Shown here one piece after another: positions 44,222 through 53,857 of a stretch of 64,000 nt of DNA; within the stretch, counting starts at the first letter, position 1, and each line of letters starts with the position of its first letter. Location: positions 1 through 64,000 of the forward strand of contig CAMJML010000009.1 in the NCBI GenBank assembly GCA_946407015.1. The letters are read 5' to 3'. A program made the translations under genes and the position numbers. Source of the stretch: an uncultured Selenomonadales bacterium. Its GTDB lineage: Bacteria; Bacillota; Negativicutes; DSM-1736; Dendrosporobacteraceae. Under the pieces are notes generated by a model. The model worked only from the letters and a program-made list of their open reading frames with translations, was not told the DNA's origin and did no database searches.

Positions 44222-44716
44222 TTATTTTTCCGTGGCAATGACTTCTTTCCACTCGGCTAGGACGTTGTCGGGAAGGACGTAGATCGGAGTATACCCACCT
44301 AGAGTCTGAAATCTCAGCGCAACTCTCTTTGCGTTCTTAATTTCGTCTATATACTCAGGAGCAAGAGGAACTTTAATGCTAGACGAAATCATGTATCGAT
44401 TGTCTGTTGCTTGTAATGATGATCCTTCTCTTATATCGATACTATGCGTAGGTGCATCATCAATCTTTAACTCTATAAATGTCTTTACTAAAGAAAACTC
44501 TTTGCTTGACGTTACTTTAGCAAATATACTATATTCCGTGCTCGCAGATCCAGTAGTTTTAATCAACGATAACCGGTCTACCGGATAGGTCATTGTTGTA
44601 TGACTACTTATGCTAACCCCACCACTAAAATAGTCGCTATTACGATTTATTTCCGCACTAACTACCCCTATCCCCAGCAACATAGCCAAACACAAAATGA
44701 GCGCGACTTTTTTCAA
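44222..44716 (-). CDS. Secreted protein of unknown function in the tail region
   Basis: A protein of about 164 residues with a clear signal peptide (KKVALILCLAMLLGIGVVSA, cleavage after VSA) and a beta-rich mature part with no cysteines. It is not a virion gene by type, because phage tail proteins lack signal peptides. It may be a moron that changes the envelope of the lysogen. The TTG at 44716 is preferred because AAAAGGG lies eight bases ahead; GTG 44725 and ATG 44722 are too close. Confidence 0.6.
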   Translation of the reverse strand: MKKVALILCLAMLLGIGVVSAEINRNSDYFSGGVSISSHTTMTYPVDRLSLIKTTGSASTEYSIFAKVTSSKEFSLVKTFIELKIDDAPTHSIDIREGSSLQATDNRYMISSSIKVPLAPEYIDEIKNAKRVALRFQTLGGYTPIYVLPDNVLAEWKEVIATEK

Positions 44717-44768
44717 ACTCATCACCCTTTTTGCTTTTACTGTACCATTTTCTGCCGTTTTACGTCAA

Positions 44769-47700
44769 TTATCGCTCAAGAATACGACGAACCAGTGTTG
44801 CTTCCTCTTTTAGTACATTTATAATTGCTTTTTTCCCCTCGCGAGTTTTGGCAAATTTCTCCATGATACCGGGATCAAAAACATTCATAATGCTAAGAGG
44901 AATTGTAGTGCTGCTGTTACTTGTTAATGCCGCGGATAGTTCATGCGGACCTTCAACCGCTGCCGCAACACTTCGATCAGTAAGAGAACCGCCGGTGGCG
45001 TATTTTTGTAACATATGCACAGGTACACGACCACTATTGATTGCTTCCAAAAATCTAGTACCATATTTTTTAACTGCAGCGCCACGAACAATCCATTCGC
45101 CATCACCAACACGAATCCACTTTTTAATATTATCAACCCACGCGAGAATACTATCACTGGTACTAGTTCCAGGACCTTTAACTAGGCCGCTTTCCATTAC
45201 GCTACCACCTTCAGCAAAGTTACCACCAAATCCAAAAGTTGGATCTAGCTTAGTCCCATCTGAAAGCGACCACGGGTCTGTAGTCTTTAAACCTCCAGGA
45301 TTAAACAACCCCATAATTCTTCTGGTCATTTCCTGAGCATAAATTTTTTGAATGGATTGCAGCACAGTAATGGCGAGATTTCTAATTGCATCGCCAAATT
45401 TATTGCATTCAATGATTCCACGTTCAAAGAAATCTAATAAGCCATCTTCAAAACCTTGTTTACCAGCTTCACGAATTTTATCAATGAAAGTAGGCATTTT
45501 AGCTAATTCACGGTTGAGAGCTGCAGCATTTTCAAGATTAATAACTTTTTCCCAATCAATATTTCCATCTTGATCAGGAGTATTCCTAATTCGTCGTGCA
45601 TCATCCTCGTACCTAGCAGCCCGATCAGCAGCCGCCTTACGCGTAGCCTCATCGATCTTATCTTGCTTTTGCATGCTGGTCAGGTTGCGATCAGCGTTAA
45701 TCATGGCAATTTCATGCTGCAGCTCGGCATCGATGCGCTGAATAACCTTATCAAAAAACTCGCTTATCTTATCACCGATTTCACGAATAGCAGCCCTGAT
45801 TTTGTTGGCCAAATCGCGATCACCAACATTTACGGCAACCGTCAGCTGCTGCCGCAATTCGGCCAGGATGGCCTGCATCTTGGCGTTATACTCATTGGTA
45901 TACTCATCCATAACCTGTTGAGCGGTTTTGGCACCAGTGGCCAGATCATTCAACAGGTTTATTTGCGTAGTAACCAATTCGCCGTTCGCAACTTCAATAT
46001 CTTTTTGGGCTTGCTCAAAGTTGGCATGCGCTTGCTTCGTATCATAAAGCTTGGTTACAGTGTCAATAGCTCCGGTTTGACCATTGGCCTGGAACCTAGT
46101 GATTAAAGCCTGCCTCTCCCTTTCGGTACGCAACCTATTGGCTTCTGCAATCTTGCCCTGAGCTTCTAAAAGCTGGACTTCCATATCGGTGACTTTATCC
46201 AGCAATTCCTTTTGCGCCTGGGCATCTTCAAAGCCAAGCTGCTGAAGGGCTTCTGCAAGCTTGTTCCGAGCTGTAGCAATTTCAGTGCCCTTCTGCGTGA
46301 TCTGAGTCTGAATATTGATCGGATCTTCGGCACCTGACAAGTTGTTATTAGTAAGCAACTCTTGGAGGTGAGCTCTCTCAGTTTCCAACTTTTTAATCTC
46401 GGCCTCGGCAATGGCCCTAGTGATTAATGCAGTCTGCTGAGAATATTCCTCACGGCTGATTGCCGGTAAAGCTTCGCTGGTAAAACCGCCTTCAGTAGCC
46501 TGTTTACGCTGATCCAGTTTCTTTTGATCGGCTTGCAGCTTTTCAATATATTTTTGGATCTCCTGATTGCTCATAGCTTCAGCCAGAGCAATTTTTGCTT
46601 TAGCTATTGCCTCGGCTTCATCTTTAGGATTTCTCAGTTCCAAGTTTCCCTGCCCAGCGGATATAGGAGACTCTTTTGACAGCCGCATTAGCGCATCATT
46701 CATTTCATTATGAAATCTTTCGCGCAATGCTGGTCGATAATCCGGGCTACCGTTTGTCCACTCATCCGAGGATCTTACGGCATAAATGGCTTTGATCAAA
46801 TCCTCATCTGTCAAATATGATGCATTAGGCTGCTTCATTAAGCTGGCTGCTTGTTGCAATAATTCAGCAATGTTACCAGGACCATGCTGGACTGCAGCCG
46901 ACCAAATAACATCCTTTAAGGCGGCAGACCGTTTCTCTAAATCCAAATATACTGACTTGGCTTGCTCAACACCAACATCATAGAAATTTTCCTTGATAAA
47001 TTCTTTTTGTGCCGTTAAAAAGCTCTCTCCATATTTCTCTGCAGCTTGCTGCCAAAGGTCATCAAACTCTGCCGAACCCAAGGTAACATCATGTTCTCCT
47101 GGAATTCCACCTGCATTTTCAGCCCTAGTTAAAAACTTACCGGCTTCCCATCCAGTTTTATTCAACCAATCCACAAACTGCTGCAGCGTGCCCATATTTT
47201 TAGATAATTGCCAAGCCCCATAGCTTTTGCCGCCAGCATCACCTGGATTGTCAGCAATAGTTCCAGCATCACCATTGGACTCATATTTTGCCGAAAGGCT
47301 GCCTAGTCCTTTATCCTCATCTGAGAATAAGCCTTTCTTAGCTTTGCGTGCTTTCTCGGTATTCTCATATAGGTTGAACATTTTATCGGCTACATAGCCA
47401 ATTGCTACAGCCAATAAGCCCCATCCCGTTGTCACTAGAACACTTCTCATTGCTCTGCCTAATAATACGGTTGAGGCTTCCATTCGTGTAATGGCTGAAC
47501 CAGCGGTAATAGCTGCAGCTCGCACTGCTAAAATTTGCTCAGCAATTAACCTAAAAATAGTTATTACTTTTTGAATCCCCATCCAAGCTAAAAGAGTAAA
47601 TGTAACCTGACCTGCATGATCCAAAATTAGCTTAATCACCGACAGCAAAACTGATGCTGGCCCTGACGATATTTGGGATAATGTTACTCCAAAATTGATG

Positions 47701-49169
47701 CCGTCCTTTATCAGGTCAGCTACATATTTACTACCATCTTTGAGGTCAGCAATCAGCTCCGGATTTAATTTTACAGTCTTAAGGGTTTGGCCGGTATCAG
47801 TCACGATAGTTTCAGTAACCAAAAGCTGCTCAGTAATAGCATCTAAGCCTTGCTTTAATACCTCAGTAAAAGGTTCAGCGCCCTGACTACTAACCTGTTG
47901 GAATACGGTAGTTAGCCGGTCAATTTTACCCTTAAGCGTATCCGGATAGAGTTTGACAATCTCAGCAAACCCACTGAGTTTATCTTCCAGGTATTTAAAT
48001 AAACCGCCAGCGCTCTGCTTAGCTTTTTCAATATCGGCATTGGTGATGCCGAGCGATCGAGCGACCTGGGAATTTTGATCAATGTTTCCACTAATCATAC
48101 TACGTAATTCCTGGATGACTTGCATGCTTTCATTGCCAACACCAGTCATCATTGTTTTGACTGCTTTGGTCCCAATGACCGTAAAGTCAACAATTTCTTT
48201 CATGGTCATTTTCTGCGTTAGTCCGGCACCAACAACCGCCTGGAAGGTTTCTGTCAGTTCATTTAGCGGTAAACCGATTTGGCCACTGGACTGAGTTAGA
48301 TCACCTATGGCTTTATTACTAAGGGCTAGGGCATCAGGCAGCTTGGTAGCTTCACCGTTTAATTTCGTCATGCTCATGAGCACTCCGGCGATACCCAGCC
48401 TACTTATTTCAGTTTGCTTGGCAAAGTCAATGCCTGGCTTAACAAGAGCAGCAAATGCTTCTTTTACCTTGTTAAGCACCACTGTAATGCCACCAGCAAC
48501 GATCGTCACATTGGCTAGTTTTTGTCCAAGTGATTCTGCGTTTTTACCGGCCTGATTTAAACTGTCTGCACCTTTTTTGCCCCCGGAAGATATCTCGTTT
48601 CCAGCTTTGGTTCCTGCAGCACCAGCCTTTTGGGTATTTTTTCTTACATCATCAGCCGCTACTGCAGTAGCTTCAAGCCCATCAGCGCCTTTTTGCCCAG
48701 CATTATTAACGTCAGCTCCAGCTTTTTGGGCAGCATTGGCAGCATCCTGCATTTCTTCTTTTACTTCAGCAGCCGCTTGCTCAATGGAATCCAAACCAGC
48801 AGATCCAGCTTGACCGGCCTGGCTAACACTGCTACCGACTTGACTTGCTGAACCAGCCACATCACGCAATGCGGCTACTGCTTGCTGGCCTTCGTTTATT
48901 ATAGCTGCAAATCCTTGTTGCACCATATTCCCGGTAGAACGGATACTATTGGCCGTTTGGTTAGCAGCTTCAGCAATATCTTTAATAGCAGCAACGGCTT
49001 GCTTACTGTAAGCGACTATCTCTTTAAAAGAATCAGCAAATCCTACACCACTATCTGCCCCAGCCTTTTCGACTTCATCACCCGCCTGCTCCGCTACCCC
49101 AGCCACTTGCTTCAGGGCAGCAATGGCCTGGGCATTTTCAGCCGATATGGTGATTTGTATTCTAGCCAT
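44769..49169 (-). CDS. Tail tape measure protein with embedded muramidase-like domain
   Basis: A 1,466-residue tape measure protein that sets tail length. The N-terminal 220 residues are Ala-rich coiled coil; a hydrophobic region (about 490-600) is likely for membrane insertion. Residues about 615-830 form a separate domain (AKYESNGDAGTIADNPGDAG, SYGAWQLSKNMG, DFDDLWQ and GVEQAKSVYLDL) that matches the C-terminal peptidoglycan-hydrolase domain of VgrG3-type T6SS effectors. It would open the cell wall as DNA enters. The rest is helical with repeated Ala/Gln heptads. The ATG follows GGAGGGG; it directly follows the tail chaperone gene. Confidence 0.9.
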   Translation of the reverse strand: MARIQITISAENAQAIAALKQVAGVAEQAGDEVEKAGADSGVGFADSFKEIVAYSKQAVAAIKDIAEAANQTANSIRSTGNMVQQGFAAIINEGQQAVAALRDVAGSASQVGSSVSQAGQAGSAGLDSIEQAAAEVKEEMQDAANAAQKAGADVNNAGQKGADGLEATAVAADDVRKNTQKAGAAGTKAGNEISSGGKKGADSLNQAGKNAESLGQKLANVTIVAGGITVVLNKVKEAFAALVKPGIDFAKQTEISRLGIAGVLMSMTKLNGEATKLPDALALSNKAIGDLTQSSGQIGLPLNELTETFQAVVGAGLTQKMTMKEIVDFTVIGTKAVKTMMTGVGNESMQVIQELRSMISGNIDQNSQVARSLGITNADIEKAKQSAGGLFKYLEDKLSGFAEIVKLYPDTLKGKIDRLTTVFQQVSSQGAEPFTEVLKQGLDAITEQLLVTETIVTDTGQTLKTVKLNPELIADLKDGSKYVADLIKDGINFGVTLSQISSGPASVLLSVIKLILDHAGQVTFTLLAWMGIQKVITIFRLIAEQILAVRAAAITAGSAITRMEASTVLLGRAMRSVLVTTGWGLLAVAIGYVADKMFNLYENTEKARKAKKGLFSDEDKGLGSLSAKYESNGDAGTIADNPGDAGGKSYGAWQLSKNMGTLQQFVDWLNKTGWEAGKFLTRAENAGGIPGEHDVTLGSAEFDDLWQQAAEKYGESFLTAQKEFIKENFYDVGVEQAKSVYLDLEKRSAALKDVIWSAAVQHGPGNIAELLQQAASLMKQPNASYLTDEDLIKAIYAVRSSDEWTNGSPDYRPALRERFHNEMNDALMRLSKESPISAGQGNLELRNPKDEAEAIAKAKIALAEAMSNQEIQKYIEKLQADQKKLDQRKQATEGGFTSEALPAISREEYSQQTALITRAIAEAEIKKLETERAHLQELLTNNNLSGAEDPINIQTQITQKGTEIATARNKLAEALQQLGFEDAQAQKELLDKVTDMEVQLLEAQGKIAEANRLRTERERQALITRFQANGQTGAIDTVTKLYDTKQAHANFEQAQKDIEVANGELVTTQINLLNDLATGAKTAQQVMDEYTNEYNAKMQAILAELRQQLTVAVNVGDRDLANKIRAAIREIGDKISEFFDKVIQRIDAELQHEIAMINADRNLTSMQKQDKIDEATRKAAADRAARYEDDARRIRNTPDQDGNIDWEKVINLENAAALNRELAKMPTFIDKIREAGKQGFEDGLLDFFERGIIECNKFGDAIRNLAITVLQSIQKIYAQEMTRRIMGLFNPGGLKTTDPWSLSDGTKLDPTFGFGGNFAEGGSVMESGLVKGPGTSTSDSILAWVDNIKKWIRVGDGEWIVRGAAVKKYGTRFLEAINSGRVPVHMLQKYATGGSLTDRSVAAAVEGPHELSAALTSNSSTTIPLSIMNVFDPGIMEKFAKTREGKKAIINVLKEEATLVRRILER

Positions 49170-49171
49170 GC

Positions 49172-49428
49172 TTACCCCTCCGCAATTTTAACAATATATT
49201 TATCCATGGCTTTTCCGTCAGCCCATACAGCGGTACGAACATCATTCATGTAGTCGATTCTGGCCATAACGGCATCAGCGTAAAAAAAGATCATCTGATC
49301 CAGCGTATACTCACGTATCTCTGAAAACAGATGACCATTTCTTTTTAATACCTTTACAATGTCGCCCCAACCTACTTTGCTTTGGCTTTGCTGCGAATCG
49401 ACTCCAGAATCGGCCGCAGGGTCTTCGT
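49172..49428 (-). CDS. Tail assembly chaperone, -1 frameshift extension (T part of GT)
   Basis: An open frame in the -1 phase relative to the G gene. It is entered by slippage at the T7 heptamer 49429-49435 and adds 85 residues beginning YEDPAADSGVDSQQSQSKVG and ending at the stop just before the tape measure ATG. Its upstream ATG-like starts have no ribosome binding site. The combined GT protein would be 219 residues and bind the tape measure during tail assembly. Confidence 0.75.
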
Positions 49429-49830
49429 AAAAAAACTGAAGTGCCGATCGACGATTGTCAGTAGGATTTGACAAGCTTCTTCAACGTTCGGCCCCTTATC
49501 TTCATCGAGGAAAAAATCTTTCGGCTGCCGGCAGTAAATCGCCATAATTTCCACGACCTCATCGAAATGCGACTCAATAAATTCATTTACCTTATTGATC
49601 ACCAGATCATCAATCTCCAGTCCGGCAGTACCGGTATTTGGATCAACATTAGTAACTGTCATCCCATTACGCGCTTCCAATAATCCAAAGAAACCCACTC
49701 CAACAGAATTAAGTAAGGCGACAACTCGTGGTAATTTCGCAAAGGGGAACGGCTGGATATCAACACTTTCACCACTTAAAAGAGTAACAGTGCTTTCAGG
49801 AATCAAAATATCAAGATCATTTTTGCTCAT
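49372..49830 (-). CDS. Tail assembly chaperone (G)
   Basis: A 152-residue acidic helical protein in the place of lambda gpG, between tail tube and tape measure. It begins MSKNDLDILIPESTVTLLSG behind AGGAGG. A U UUU UUU slippery heptamer lies in frame at its codons SFF (49429-49435), 18 codons before the normal stop, allowing a fraction of ribosomes to make the GT fusion. Assignment rests on position, overlap phase and the heptamer. Confidence 0.8.
   Translation of the reverse strand: MSKNDLDILIPESTVTLLSGESVDIQPFPFAKLPRVVALLNSVGVGFFGLLEARNGMTVTNVDPNTGTAGLEIDDLVINKVNEFIESHFDEVVEIMAIYCRQPKDFFLDEDKGPNVEEACQILLTIVDRHFSFFTKTLRPILESIRSKAKAK
49429..49435 (-). other. Programmed -1 frameshift heptamer
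   Basis: Minus-strand TTTTTTT read as AGT TTT TTT in the G frame fits the X XXY YYZ rule exactly. After slippage the frame continues with TAC GAA GAC into the T extension. A downstream stimulatory structure was not determined. Confidence 0.75.
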
Positions 49831-49875
49831 TGCTATCCTCCTAAATTTAGAGAGCCGCACATGGCGACCCTTTGG

Positions 49876-51006
49876 TTATCTTACTTTGACTAATTTATAA
49901 AACGGTTCGTCCGGGTGATTTTGCCTGTCAGACATGCAGGTCGCCTGAATTTCATACGTTCCATAATCGGTTCCAATTAAGCCTGATAAATCCCCATTGG
50001 GTTTCACGCTGCATTTCCAAAATTCGCCGTTATAGCATGGTCCACGGTTGGGGTCACCAATAAAGAGCAGCCTTCCCTCGATGCGGCCGGCATTCGCTCC
50101 CATAATCTTCGGATACCTTCCTTCTGGTACATTGTAGCTAAGTTTAACTTGCGTGTTTTCAGCGATCGATGCATTCTTAGAAATATTGACAACTCCTGCC
50201 CGAGCTTCAGCTTCATAGACATAGTAGTCTTTTCCTTTTAACAACTGGCCTGTAGCTGCAGTTGCAGTAAATGTATAGATATCATTTGCCGCAAAGCTTT
50301 GACCAGCAGCAACGGTAAGCTGCACGGTAATCCCATTCTCAATGCTCTGAGCTGCGCCAGTCGCCTCAATTTCTGCGCTATAAACGCCAGCGATTGAACC
50401 CTTAGTCCATTGAAATTTGCAACCGGCAATAGTGCCTGCGTCAGTATTGGCAGCTGTAATTCGAATAAAATACTCGGTCGTTTCGGTACCGGTAAAAGTG
50501 CCTCCGGTTGCTAGTGTTCCGTCAGATCCATTGCTAGTTGTCAGAGTCGCTGCGCTAATGGTTGCCTCAGATCCTCCTGTTGCCAATTTAATTTGTACAT
50601 TTTCAATGTTGTAATGTGGTAGACGTAACACAAAATCAGGAGATATGGTATGCGGCTCGTCAGTGATTGTTTGGGCTTCCTGAGTCTCAACCCCCGTTTC
50701 ACCATACAGGCCTAAAGCTAAATTAGTTGGGTCATATTCAGTAAAGGCCATGGTAACCCGCGCAGCGACCTGAGTAGTATCTTCAGCCATCAACTCCCTG
50801 GCGCTATTCATGCTGCTGTTTTTCTGAACCGAAGTCACCTCAGTAGTTAAGTTAAAAGAATCCACGTTCCCGCAGTGGTGAAAAATTCCGGTCGGTTCAC
50901 CTTGTTTGGTAAAGCGCTCAAAATATACGGCGCCTGCACCGAGCATTAAGTCTTCCGCGTTTGATCCGGACTTGTTAGCAAACAGTTGTAAGTCAATTCC
51001 TTTCAT
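49876..51006 (-). CDS. Major tail tube protein with Ig-like insert
   Basis: A 376-residue tail tube protein starting MKGIDLQLFANKSGS behind GGAGG. The first half (to about 160) and the last part (GKDYYVYEAEARAGVVNIS to the end) form the tube fold, and between them lies a Thr/Ala-rich Ig-like domain (about 165-280: TTEYFIRITAANTDAGTI, AAGQSFAANDIYTFTATA), a common surface decoration on phage tail tubes. It is followed by the chaperones, the standard order. Confidence 0.82.
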   Translation of the reverse strand: MKGIDLQLFANKSGSNAEDLMLGAGAVYFERFTKQGEPTGIFHHCGNVDSFNLTTEVTSVQKNSSMNSARELMAEDTTQVAARVTMAFTEYDPTNLALGLYGETGVETQEAQTITDEPHTISPDFVLRLPHYNIENVQIKLATGGSEATISAATLTTSNGSDGTLATGGTFTGTETTEYFIRITAANTDAGTIAGCKFQWTKGSIAGVYSAEIEATGAAQSIENGITVQLTVAAGQSFAANDIYTFTATAATGQLLKGKDYYVYEAEARAGVVNISKNASIAENTQVKLSYNVPEGRYPKIMGANAGRIEGRLLFIGDPNRGPCYNGEFWKCSVKPNGDLSGLIGTDYGTYEIQATCMSDRQNHPDEPFYKLVKVR

Positions 51007-51445
51007 ATCGGCTTTTCCTCCATTCAATAAATAAAATCATTCGGGTACCTGCTAACGGTCTATTTGTTTCAGCATCAGAAACTGCATCTTTGACATCAAT
51101 TGTCGTGACATAGCCTAAATCACGCTGTAAGGTATTAGACCATCGCACAAGTACAGTGCATACTCTATCCATCAAATCAGCTAATGCGTCATAAGCTGCT
51201 GATGGGTCTTTATCATCATTTCGAATCCACAAGTCAAGCCACAAGCTTAGTTCCCCTTTGGTATTGTTAAACAAAGAAAATCCATTCTCCGAATCCCAGA
51301 TAATCTCGACACATGGGTATGGGTCTTTAGGCTTTTTTGATCCAGCACGGATATCAACCCCTATAAGCTCTGGCTGCTGCTTCGCATAGTCTCGCAGATG
51401 CTTGATAAACAGCCACCATATAACAAAGCGCTGAATAGTACTCAT
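50993..51445 (-). CDS. Tail terminator / completion protein candidate
   Basis: A 150-residue protein between the connectors and the tail tube, where the tail terminator belongs. It has the LWLDLWIRNDDKDPSAAYDAL helix and a closing beta segment. Similarity is weak; the assignment is by position. It overlaps the connector stop by 4 bases and the tail tube start by 14. Confidence 0.6.
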   Translation of the reverse strand: MSTIQRFVIWWLFIKHLRDYAKQQPELIGVDIRAGSKKPKDPYPCVEIIWDSENGFSLFNNTKGELSLWLDLWIRNDDKDPSAAYDALADLMDRVCTVLVRWSNTLQRDLGYVTTIDVKDAVSDAETNRPLAGTRMILFIEWRKSRYERN

Positions 51446-51816
51446 GACCGTTTCATCGCAATCGTAAATGGAAATTTGCTTTTCTGCGGTGGCTTACCAC
51501 CAAGGAGCAAATCTGCGGTAATCATCTTAGTTAGGCGATCAGCCTCCTTAGCCCAAACTTGTCGCTTCTTCTCGTATGGATCTTCACCATCAGCGCCATT
51601 CATCAGTGAGTTATTTCGCGCCGTAATGCTAAGAGTGAGAGCTGCAGCAAGCTTTGTCACAATACTCGGATAGGGGGTATTTGGTATTTGGGATGGATCA
51701 ACGTTCAAAGACCGCGCTATATCGTCAATTTCGCTGTCAGCTTCTTTAAAATCATCCTCCTGGACCAGATGCTTCAACAGCTCATCTCGAATATCCGCTA
51801 AAGTGCAGTAGCTCAT
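51442..51816 (-). CDS. Head-tail connector protein (gp6/YqbG-like)
   Basis: A 124-residue protein with an opening CTLADIRDELLKHLVQEDDF and a second helix cluster, typical of the head-tail connector family in siphoviruses (DUF1320/gp6-like). It overlaps its neighbours by 4 bases on both sides, a sign of coupled translation in a dense late operon. Confidence 0.7.
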   Translation of the reverse strand: MSYCTLADIRDELLKHLVQEDDFKEADSEIDDIARSLNVDPSQIPNTPYPSIVTKLAAALTLSITARNNSLMNGADGEDPYEKKRQVWAKEADRLTKMITADLLLGGKPPQKSKFPFTIAMKRS

Positions 51817-52367
51817 CGGCTCACCTCCAGGCTAGCCCGATCGGCGTAGCGGTTAAAAATATCGTTAATGTTCTTTTGGGAATAAGTAGCAGCATCATAT
51901 AGAAATGGATCAGGAACAGTTCCAGGGTGCCAAACACCTTTTGCAAAAGCAAAGCTGACGTTTTTATTTTGGTAGCCTTCTTTTCTAAGGTTTTGATACA
52001 TTCGCTTTGATATTTGAGTACCGCCTTTGGTTGCAATAGCTGTAGCCCAACGCAATGCTTTCTTTTTCTTAGGCCTTATCCAATGTGGCCCAGTACCAGT
52101 ATGAACAAATTTTCCATATGGAGCTACATTATCATTGATAAAGACAACCCCTACAACTCCCTGATCTGCGGCTTCAACTTCAGTTTCTATAGCCATTTCA
52201 AGATGACCGGTTCTACTTCTAAAAAAATGCTTTGCTCGTGCTGTTTTTTGCACGTCACGAGTTGCAACCTTTGCAGCAAGAATCATATTTTTCTCAAAGA
52301 TTCCTGGAGATTTCTTGGCAATGTTCTTGACTTGCTCTAGGTTTCGGAATTGATATTTTATATCCAT
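51813..52367 (-). CDS. HK97 gp10-type tail completion protein
   Basis: A 184-residue protein of the HK97 gp10 family. It has the basic early helices (NIAKKSPGIFEKNMILAAKV), the VAPYGKFVHTGTGPHWIRP motif (family hallmark), and a C-terminal FLYDAATYSQKNI. It joins the tail to the connector. It lies between the capsid gene and the connector gene with a 4-base overlap downstream. Confidence 0.8.
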   Translation of the reverse strand: MDIKYQFRNLEQVKNIAKKSPGIFEKNMILAAKVATRDVQKTARAKHFFRSRTGHLEMAIETEVEAADQGVVGVVFINDNVAPYGKFVHTGTGPHWIRPKKKKALRWATAIATKGGTQISKRMYQNLRKEGYQNKNVSFAFAKGVWHPGTVPDPFLYDAATYSQKNINDIFNRYADRASLEVSR

Positions 52368-52408
52368 AAGTAATCCTCCTAAAAGGAGAAAGAGACCGAA
52401 ACGGCCTC

Positions 52409-53455
52409 TTATGCAACCTCAGCTATAAATACCGAGTCAATAGTTTCCCAGCTTGGTAAGCAAATAGCAGAAACGATAGTCAATGCATTTACCGGATGCT
52501 CTTCTACATATGTAGTAATCGCTACACCGGTATTAACAATTGATACCTTGGCGCGACTCTTGCCACTCATAAGATCCGCCTCTTCCGGCGTGGTACCGAA
52601 CCAGGTGTTTCCTAAATTGCCATCAGGAATTAACGTGAATACGTCATCAGGGAAGAACTGCTGCGAAGCACCGCCGACCTCGGTCAAGAATTTCTTGTTG
52701 TAGATGGCTACAGTAAGACCAAGTTTTTTCAATAAGTATTGCTGTAATAAGTCATCCGTCATAATGATGTTGGTTCCACCAACTGGATTCAAATCCAGTC
52801 TGATTTTCTTGTTTTCCAATAGATAGTTCCAAGTTTTCCTGGTACAAATAGCACGTTTTGGACGAATGCCAGTATCTTCTTCGATTTTATCTTGCCAACG
52901 CTTGATGTCCGGGACTGGATTGGAGTTTTCAGTATCAGACCACATATCTTCATCTTCCAAGGTTTCCTTGTGATTTTCCGGAAATTTATAATCATATTCA
53001 TATGGAACACCATTGGCAGTAATATCGATTGTGCCGTTGGCTAATAGTTGCATCCTCATGCGCTCCGCAACAACATCTGAGCCATCAACAAGGTTTGATA
53101 CGTCATCATAGATTGGCGTTAGTAAGGTTTTAAGAATTTCACTATTATTCGCATTCAAAGCCATTAATAAATCCTGGCGCTCTTTTTCGCCTATACGCAT
53201 CGATTCACGGAAAAACGCCATTTCAGTTTCAATACCAGCCACTCCAATACGATCTCTGACTGAAGCTTTAGTATCAAAAGCAGCTGGCGCCAAAGATACA
53301 GGTAGACCTTTGCTGCCTTTGAACCATTTTAAGTTAAGCCCTAATCGTTTTTTGCTTGGAAACAATAAGCTTCCGAGATAAGGGATTTTATTTGACGCAG
53401 TTCCCGTCAAATAAGCAGCAATTTCTGTAGGGTTTATCAGATCCAAAATGTCCAT
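52409..53455 (-). CDS. Major capsid protein, gpE-like
   Basis: A 348-residue capsid protein of the lambda gpE (phage capsid E) family, an HK97-fold type. The N-terminal DILDLINPTEIAAYLTG is followed by KKRLGLNLKWFKGSKGLPVS, DTKASVRDRIGVAGIETEMA and the late ITTYVEEHPVNALTIVSAIC. Helices near EKERQDLLMALNAN are as expected. The ATG follows CAGGAGGATGA. It sits after a decoration gene and before gp10, the standard head order. Confidence 0.88.
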   Translation of the reverse strand: MDILDLINPTEIAAYLTGTASNKIPYLGSLLFPSKKRLGLNLKWFKGSKGLPVSLAPAAFDTKASVRDRIGVAGIETEMAFFRESMRIGEKERQDLLMALNANNSEILKTLLTPIYDDVSNLVDGSDVVAERMRMQLLANGTIDITANGVPYEYDYKFPENHKETLEDEDMWSDTENSNPVPDIKRWQDKIEEDTGIRPKRAICTRKTWNYLLENKKIRLDLNPVGGTNIIMTDDLLQQYLLKKLGLTVAIYNKKFLTEVGGASQQFFPDDVFTLIPDGNLGNTWFGTTPEEADLMSGKSRAKVSIVNTGVAITTYVEEHPVNALTIVSAICLPSWETIDSVFIAEVA

Positions 53456-53486
53456 GTGAAAATCATCCTCCTGTTTTTTGTAAGTT

Positions 53487-53855
53487 TTACTTCAAGAATA
53501 AAATGCGCCCCTCAAGAGCAGTAACCGCAGCCGGATCGGGAGCAGTCGGAAGCTTGGCCAGATCGATAAAAGCATGGATCAACATGGCTCCGCCACGTGG
53601 GCCATGGGTGACATCAACATCATTAAAAGCTACCCCTTCGGCATCGGCATCATTTTGAACAATTACCTTAATGCTGGGGTCACTCAGTACGCTACCGGTA
53701 CTTCCACCGACGATAGTGCCGGCAGAGATAATCTTTTTACCGTCCGCATTGGCAACTACACCAGTATCATCAAAAGTAACGGGTACCGCCACAAAATGAT
53801 CTGGAAATCTAAGAATCCCTTTCTTATTTCCGTACTCGGTTTGAACAAATTTCAT
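53487..53855 (-). CDS. Head decoration protein
   Basis: A 122-residue beta-rich protein directly before the capsid gene, equivalent to lambda gpD or a head-fibre protein. Its core includes ADGKKIISAGTIVGGSTGSV and VTHGPRGGAMLIHAFIDLAK, which resembles the head decoration/DUF families that coat the capsid. It has no signal peptide and no cysteine. The start follows GGAGG at 12 bases. Confidence 0.65.
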   Translation of the reverse strand: MKFVQTEYGNKKGILRFPDHFVAVPVTFDDTGVVANADGKKIISAGTIVGGSTGSVLSDPSIKVIVQNDADAEGVAFNDVDVTHGPRGGAMLIHAFIDLAKLPTAPDPAAVTALEGRILFLK

Positions 53856-53857
53856 AG

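Noticed and set aside
48577-48851. Antisense frames over the tape measure start
   Set aside because: They mirror Ala-rich coiled-coil codons and have no ribosome binding sites.
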